Source of the DNA: Tenrec ecaudatus
Lineage: Eukaryota; Chordata; Mammalia; Afrosoricida; Tenrecidae
Assembly (NCBI RefSeq): GCF_050624435.1
Contig: NC_134530.1
Location: forward strand, 145,368,721-145,432,720
Direction of reading: 5' to 3'
Length of the DNA stretch: 64,000 nt
Part shown: piece after piece, positions 57,680-64,000 of the stretch
How positions within the stretch are numbered: position 1 is the stretch's first letter
Layout: each line of letters opens with the position of its first letter
The notes under the pieces: generated by a model
The model's input: the letters and a program-made list of their open reading frames with translations, nothing else
The model's database searches: none
What the model was told of the DNA's origin: nothing
Translations under genes and position numbers: made by a program

Positions 57680-58746
57680 TTATTGTCAGGTATCATCAGT
57701 TATTTCCAACTCATAGAAACCATATGCACAGCAGAATGAAATGTAAGTCCTGTGTCATCCTTACAATTCACTGTCAATCCATCATGTTGATGAACATCTT
57801 TATTTTGCTATTATACCATGCATAATATCCTATACAAGGGGTCACTCTCTCCTGATAACATATCCAAAGTATGTGTGAACAAATTTTACCATTCATGCAT
57901 CAAAGGAGAATCCTGGCTGTACTTCTTCTAAGACAGATCTGTTTGTTCTTTGGATAGTCCACAGTAATTTTAATATTCTTCACCTACACCATAATTCAAA
58001 TCCATCAGTTTTTCTTTGGTTTACTTTATTTAATGTCTGATTTTCTCAGGCACGTAAGGCAATTGAATATACTGTGGCTTGGATCAGGTGCAAACTACGG
58101 ACATCCTTCATCTTCAACATTTTAAAGAGGTATTATGTGGCACAAATACCCAATGCAATACATGGCTTGTTTGATTGATTGCTGCTTCTCTGAACATTGA
58201 TTGTGGATCCAAGCAAAATGAATTTCTTGACAACTTTGATCTAGTCTCTGTTCATTACGATGCTGCCTATTTGTTCAGTTGTGTAGATTTTGGTTTTCTT
58301 ACATTGAGTTATAACCCATACTTAAGGCAACCACCTTATTTGCATCAACAAGTGTTTCCAGTCTTCTTGGCTTTAAGTAAGCAAAGTTGTATCATCTGCA
58401 TATCACAAAATGTTAATAGACCTTCCTCCAATACTGTTGTTTTCTTCTTCATGTATTACAGCTTCTCAGGTTATTAGCTCAGCAAACTGATAGAATAAGT
58501 ATGGTAAAAAGATATAACTTTGAGGCACACCTTTCCTGGCTTTAAACCATATAGCATTGTCTTACTCTGTTTGAATGATTGACTCTTGGTGCATATACAA
58601 GTTCCATGCAAGCACAATGACTGTTCTGGAATTCCTATCCTCATAATCTTATCCATAGTTTGTTATGATCTACACAGATCATAATGTAGTCAATAAAACA
58701 TATGTAAACACCTCTCCGATATTCTCTGCTTTTATCCAGATCTATC
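57680..58746 (-). mobile_element. RTE/BovB-type LINE, 3' part (host of an ERVL provirus)
   Basis: Starts in RTE 3' sequence that resembles the AfroSINE tail ('ttatttccaactcatagaaa'), then 'agtatgtgtgaacaaatttt', 'gattgtggatccaagcaaaa', 'tcctccaatactgttgtttt' and 'taatgtagtcaataaaacat'. It is interrupted at 58,746 by the ERVL provirus and resumes at 62,023. Confidence 0.88.
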
Positions 58747-59243
58747 TGTGGTAGCTGCATCATTTATATCAACTTGAAGTATAAGGGTGGGGTCTAGCCT
58801 GTCAATCAGGTCACAGAATGATGGTGTCTCCTTGTTGGTATACCCTCCTCATAAGGGTCCTGGGAACCTCCACCTCTCTCTCTGCCTTCACCTTCCTGCC
58901 ATCATGCTACTCAGAGACCTGTATGAGCCCTGGACATGCATCCACTGTGATTGAATCCACAAGACTTTGTATCCACCGGCTGGTGATGTTCCTGCATTAT
59001 GCATCATTGCATATTGATCTGTGAGTCTGAAAGGGACTTATGGACTAGTATTGGACTTATGGACTTGATTTGGACTGGGTTGGGATGGTATTTTGATATA
59101 CAATTACTCCTTGATTCAAAGCTCTCTCTTACACATATATGAGTGTGTCCTTGGGTTTGTGTCTCTAGTCAACCTGACCCAACCAGGAGTAGGTACCGGG
59201 AGTAGGGTACTAGAGAAACAAATCATAAAGCTGGAGAGGGAAT

Positions 59244-60390
59244 GTTTGTCTGACCTCTCCCTTATGTTAGTTTTCTTCTCTGGTTAGCCAGAGGTCATGT
59301 GGGCCCACACTGTTTACTCAATTGTTTTCTGGAAAGAATATGGGAAGTTAATGTTTGTGTTCTTTACTTTGGTTATTTCTATCTGAAATGTGAAAATGAG
59401 GGTGATTAATGTTCATTTGACGTCAGGGGGCAAAATGGCCCTTGAACTTCTCCTCTGAGACCAGGATGTTTTAGTCAAAATGGCTGACAGGAAGTCAAAA
59501 TAGCTGACAGAAGGCCCCACCTGGTTCACACAGCCAGAGACCAAAGGCCATATTGCATATGAATGGAATAGTTTAGGTAAGATACAATTGAATTTTATTG
59601 TTTCAAAAATGTGTTTAGGGGAAAGCTGCCATGCCACCTGGAGAAGTTGTGCTCTGGGGCTCCAGCTCCTCAGAGAGCCTTGACTAGATAATATCATGGC
59701 TGAACCTAAGAAAAAATTAGACACCATTGTATTGAGTATTTGGACTATGAGTTCATTCAGTTGTCTACAAACAGTACATAACCCATAGCTCAAGACTTGA
59801 AGACTCGTTATACAAGGTCATTACCTCTATAAAGCGAAGAAACTAATTTTTATTGACTAACAATCTTCTAGAAAGAAGACAAAGTCATTGTGGAAGGAAG
59901 CATACTGGATTGGTGTTGATTTGCATCCCCTAGTGAGAGTTTGATAAAAATAGAGCAATGTGCTAGCAAAAATTCAAACATGGAGTATTGGGAATGCATT
60001 CTTTTAAAAAAGGGGGTAATCCTTGAACCCTTGACCAAACATGGGAGGGGAGATAGAAGTGATGGTTTGGGAATGGGTTCTAAAAAAATGAGTGTACATG
60101 AACTCTTGAGCAAACATGGGTGGGGGAGTAGAAGTGATTGTAACAAATTGTTCTCAAATAGTTACCAAAAAATCATGTAACAAAAATGTTCTCAAAAACT
60201 GCTTATGCAAATTGTTAATCAGAATATACATTAACCAATATGAAGACTTTATTTTCTAAATGTATGTGGTATTGATCATATGGAACTGTGTATAAAAACT
60301 CTTCCATTTTCCAAAATAATGGAACACTACATATTTTCACTTTGGGCTGCCCCACATGAGTTTCTCAATAAAACTCTTTGTGCCTACTCA
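59244..60390 (+). mobile_element. Possible further LTR inside the provirus (fossil)
   Basis: 'gtgtataaaaactcttcc' (TATA-like) is followed by 'tctcaataaaactctttgtg' (poly(A)-like), the layout of an ERV1-type LTR. A repeated block near 60,025 and 60,097 ('ttgaccaaacatggg' / 'ttgagcaaacatggg') could be U3 enhancer repeats. No target duplication found. Confidence 0.35.
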
Positions 60391-61591
60391 AAATAAAATA
60401 AATAATAATGTGTTTAGGATCTGACTCTAGTAGGTATACTGATTTCTCCTGCCTATTGTTATTGATAAAATGTGATAGAAATGGTCATTGAGAAGTATGA
60501 AAACAGTTTGTAAACCCACCACTTGTAGCCATTAAATTGGATCTTTAAATGGGTATAGGAGTTGCCTGCAAAGAAGGCTCTGAAAAGATCAGAGCTATTC
60601 AGCGCCTTGAGTGCTCAGTCCATTTGCATTAGAAAAGACTTGCTGAAAGAGCTATTGACTGAAGAAAGAAAAAGGAGCACATTGGCGCTTTGAATTTTGA
60701 ACTAGTGGTTTGCTCCTGAAGCTGGAAAAAATTTGGACCCATGAAGAAATTCCCCTCTTGAAAGCTAAAGAGCCTGCAGGCAGCTTGAAAAGCTGTTTTC
60801 CATTTTTTGAATGGAAGTGGGAGAAAAGCAGCAATAGAGAGATGGGGTGAATCAGGCCACTAACATCTGTGGACCTGGGTTACAGGGACTAGAGGAAAGA
60901 TGAGAAGGGGTTAGCTGGTCTGAAGTTTAAAAAGTTGTATGGAACCTATGCCTATGGTATGACCTAGCCCAAGGGGACTAGGGTGGTTGAAAATTTTTCA
61001 TGGGGCCCATAGATGTAAGAATGGCGGCCAATGGGCACTCTGATGAGGCTGAGTGAGAAGGCCCATATTGAGTTGACCAGAACCTGACCAGATGAAGTTA
61101 AAATGTTTGAGCCTGTGAATTGGCGCATATTGCTGTTGGCTTTATGGATGGCCTGTCCTGATTTGATTTTGCTTATAAATGCAGACTCACAAGTTTCCAA
61201 GTGTAATGAAGATACTCCACAGCAAAAAAAAAAAAAAAATGCTTGTCTCCTCAGAGCACTGGGTTGATGTAAGCAGGCAATATAGACATTTGGATATCCA
61301 AAATGGGGGTTATAAAGACAAGAAGTGGTTGACTTACAAACTTTCATGGTAGGGGCATATTTTGATAGGATTAATGGTGTAGGTGGTCACATAACTGCAA
61401 TTATTAAGTATAGAATATTTTTGTTTTGTTCACTTATACAGTATTATGTTTAAATTAGACTGGCACATTTTGAGTTGTATGCATTTTAGTTTTATCCTAT
61501 TAGGCAAGAATATGATTTTACTACTATCTTTGTTTTAAAAATTATGTATGACTAAAGAGTTCTATAAAAGTATCGAGTTGACGATGTGGTC
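60391..61591. other. Internal part of the ERVL fossil, unplaced
   Basis: No recognised domain. A 16-base A run lies near 61,226. Open frames here are short and lack family motifs. Confidence 0.35.
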
Positions 61592-62022
61592 TGTAGTAGT
61601 TACATAATTTGTGTCAACTTGAATTGTAGAGGTGGAATCTAGCCTGTCAATCATGTCACAGCCTGATGGTGTCTCCTTGTGTGCGTGCCCTCCTCATAAG
61701 GAGGGTTCTGGAAACCTCCCCCGCTCTCTGCCTTCACCTTCCTGCCATCATGCCACTCAGAGACCTGTGCACACCCTGGAGATGCATCCAGTACCTTTGG
61801 ATCCATGATTTGCACCCACCGGTTGGTGATGTTCCTGAATTATGCATCATTGTGTATGACTTTGTGAGTCTGAAAGATACTTATGGACTAGTATTGGACT
61901 TGTAGACTTGATTTGGACTAATCTGGGATGTTATTTTGATATACAATTACTCCTTGATACAAAGCTCTCTCTTACATATATATGAGTGTCCTTGGATTTG
62001 TTTCTCTAGTCAACCTAACACA

Positions 62023-62094
62023 CTATCTAAAGTCTGCAATCGTGTCCCTTGTGACACAGCCTCCACTGAATCTAGCTTTAATTTCTGGCAGCTC
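62023..62094 (-). mobile_element. RTE/BovB LINE, middle piece
   Basis: 'gtctgcaatcgtgtcccttg' and 'gctttaatttctggcagctc' continue the RTE copy from 58,746, and break at the NACA retrocopy. Confidence 0.8.
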
Positions 62095-62936
<842 letters not shown>

Positions 62937-62947
62937 TCTGGTAGCTC

Positions 62948-63050
62948 CCTATTGATTCACTGATGCAACCACTTTTTAATATATTCAGCAAAATTTTACT
63001 TGCATGTGATATTGGACACTGTTAAATAATTTCCTACCTTAATAGACTTT
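62948..63050 (-). mobile_element. RTE/BovB LINE, last piece
   Basis: 'attcagcaaaattttacttg' and 'catgtgatattggacactgt' resume the RTE copy after the retrocopy. Confidence 0.78.
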
Positions 63051-63734
63051 TCTATACATCAGGGATCCAATATGGGGAGTCTAAAAATTACTATAAGTTA
63101 CTCTATTCCAATTATGCATTCTAGTACTGGAGAAAACATTACAGGATGGGTTTGGGGACAAATGAACCAACTATGATAAAGATCTTAGTGAAGACCCATG
63201 AATACTTGATCTTTAGACCCCCATTGTAGGGGAGCACTTCCTCAAGAGGACCTGTCCTCCCCTTTATTAAAGGATCTGTGAATACAAATTGACTTGAATA
63301 TAAGAATTGATAAGGCGGATATGATTTTGTATTGTGATGATTTAAGTTACAATTTCATTCACTTGACCTAGAAGTCTTCTGCTTATACAGTTCAAGGAAA
63401 GATTTAGAAGATTATCCATCCATTTAACTCCATGCATTATCAGTCAATTCCATCCATAAGTTCATGAGTCAGAATATTCTGATTACTTATTTGACTACCC
63501 TGTCCATTATGGCAATCATGCCCACCATATTCAATTGTTCCCAACCTCCTTTAAGTTTCAATAATCCAATTATGGTTTCTTAATTCAGGTAGGTAGTTCC
63601 CACGGTCAAATTTGATTTACCATATATACTTGAGCATAAGCCGAGGCACCTAATTTTACCACAGAAAACTGGGGGGCTTTTTCAGCATAAAAAATGTGCT
63701 GACTCCATTACATTTGACCAGAAAACACTCCTAA
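63051..63734. other. Gene-free stretch, nothing firm
   Basis: A phrase at about 63,640-63,690 ('tatatacttgagcataagcc') is repeat-like (a common mammalian 'tataagccgag' motif) but I cannot name it safely. The rest is unrecognised. Confidence 0.35.
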
Positions 63735-64000
63735 AGGTCAGCAAACACTCCCTGAACTATTTATAAACCCTTCTTGTTTGTTGTCATTGTATTTTTTTTT
63801 GTTTTGTTTTCCTTTGTTACTTTGTTTTGCTCTATATATTTTTTGTGCATATTATTTTCTCTGCAGGCCTATCTAGATAAGATAGGTGAGATAAACAATC
63901 TGGGGGAGAAAAAGCAGAACCAACAGTTCTGGGGGGACATGGGAGAGGGGGAGGCAGGGGAAAGAAAGTGGGTGTTAACAAACTCAGGGACAAGGGAACA
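63735..64000 (+). repeat. Family A repeat, cut by the window end
   Basis: 'ggtcagcaaacactccctga' aligns with the head of the long copy near 4.05 kb, then the T-rich tract, 'tatctagataagataggtga' and 'aaactcagggacaaggga'. It reaches further 5' than most copies here. Confidence 0.9.

Larger units (their letters stand above)
58747..62022 (+). mobile_element. ERVL provirus fossil with two LTRs
   Basis: 5' LTR about 58,747-59,181, 3' LTR about 61,592-62,022, each about 430 bases with TG start and similar order. A 5-base target duplication ctatc flanks it (58,742-58,746 and 62,023-62,027), the length expected of ERVL. Just inside the 5' LTR, 'accaggagtaggtaccggga' resembles the tRNA-Leu-type primer site of ERVL. 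The internal part is only about 2.4 kb, and I could not place gag or pol domains in it. The LTRs differ at well over a tenth of sites by eye, so it is tens of millions of years old. Broken. Confidence 0.82.

Noticed and set aside
59941-60180. Open frame in the ERVL internal region
   Set aside because: Short and without domain signatures; spans a repeated block that is more likely LTR enhancer-type sequence.

Overview
This is mammalian nuclear DNA, almost certainly from an afrotherian. The main reason is the dense scatter of AfroSINE copies (about thirty recognised), together with RTE/BovB-type LINEs of the kind known from elephants and their relatives. A tenrec-like (Afrosoricida) source is my best guess, made from memory of repeat style and not from a search.

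Only two host protein-coding loci are visible. (1) CD53 (tetraspanin-25) lies on the + strand. All seven coding exons are present between 38,753 and 49,412. They give a complete 219-residue tetraspanin, with every splice site canonical and every coding intron in phase 0. A 3' UTR with two overlapping AATAAA signals follows near 50,205. A candidate non-coding first exon and leukocyte-type promoter sits near 23.25-23.44 kb (inference). (2) An intronless class II olfactory receptor at 12,607-13,547 is broken by one frameshift, best explained by a 7-base deletion in TM1. It resembles OR family 11, and human OR11I1P is, as I recall, in the same 1p13.3 neighbourhood as CD53. A third host-derived item is a processed pseudogene of NACA on the - strand at 62.10-62.94 kb.

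Everything else is repeats. 0-12 kb: family A repeats, MIR, an L1 ORF2 fragment split by a 1.8 kb insertion, AfroSINEs and a Tigger1 derivative. 12-38 kb: the olfactory pseudogene, a hairpin made of two head-to-head LTR ends, an MLT1-type LTR, many AfroSINEs, a Tigger split by a family A copy, an ERVL/MaLR cluster, and an old L1. 38-50 kb: CD53, whose introns and 3' UTR carry family A insertions, including a nest of insertions in intron 6. 50-64 kb: stacked fossils, comprising ERVL pieces in both orientations, RTE copies, an ERVL provirus fossil with a 5-base target duplication inside an RTE copy, and the NACA retrocopy inside the same RTE.

The item that best fits 'something undescribed' is a long (up to about 1.8 kb) repeat, called family A here. 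It has no plausible ORF, a GC-rich head and an AATAAA tail. Several copies have target duplications of about 12-16 bases, so it looks like a non-autonomous element copied by L1 machinery. Two further loci look like retrotransposition events that inserted only a poly(A) tail. I saw no gene cluster, CRISPR array, tRNA or rRNA gene, or other novel coding system.
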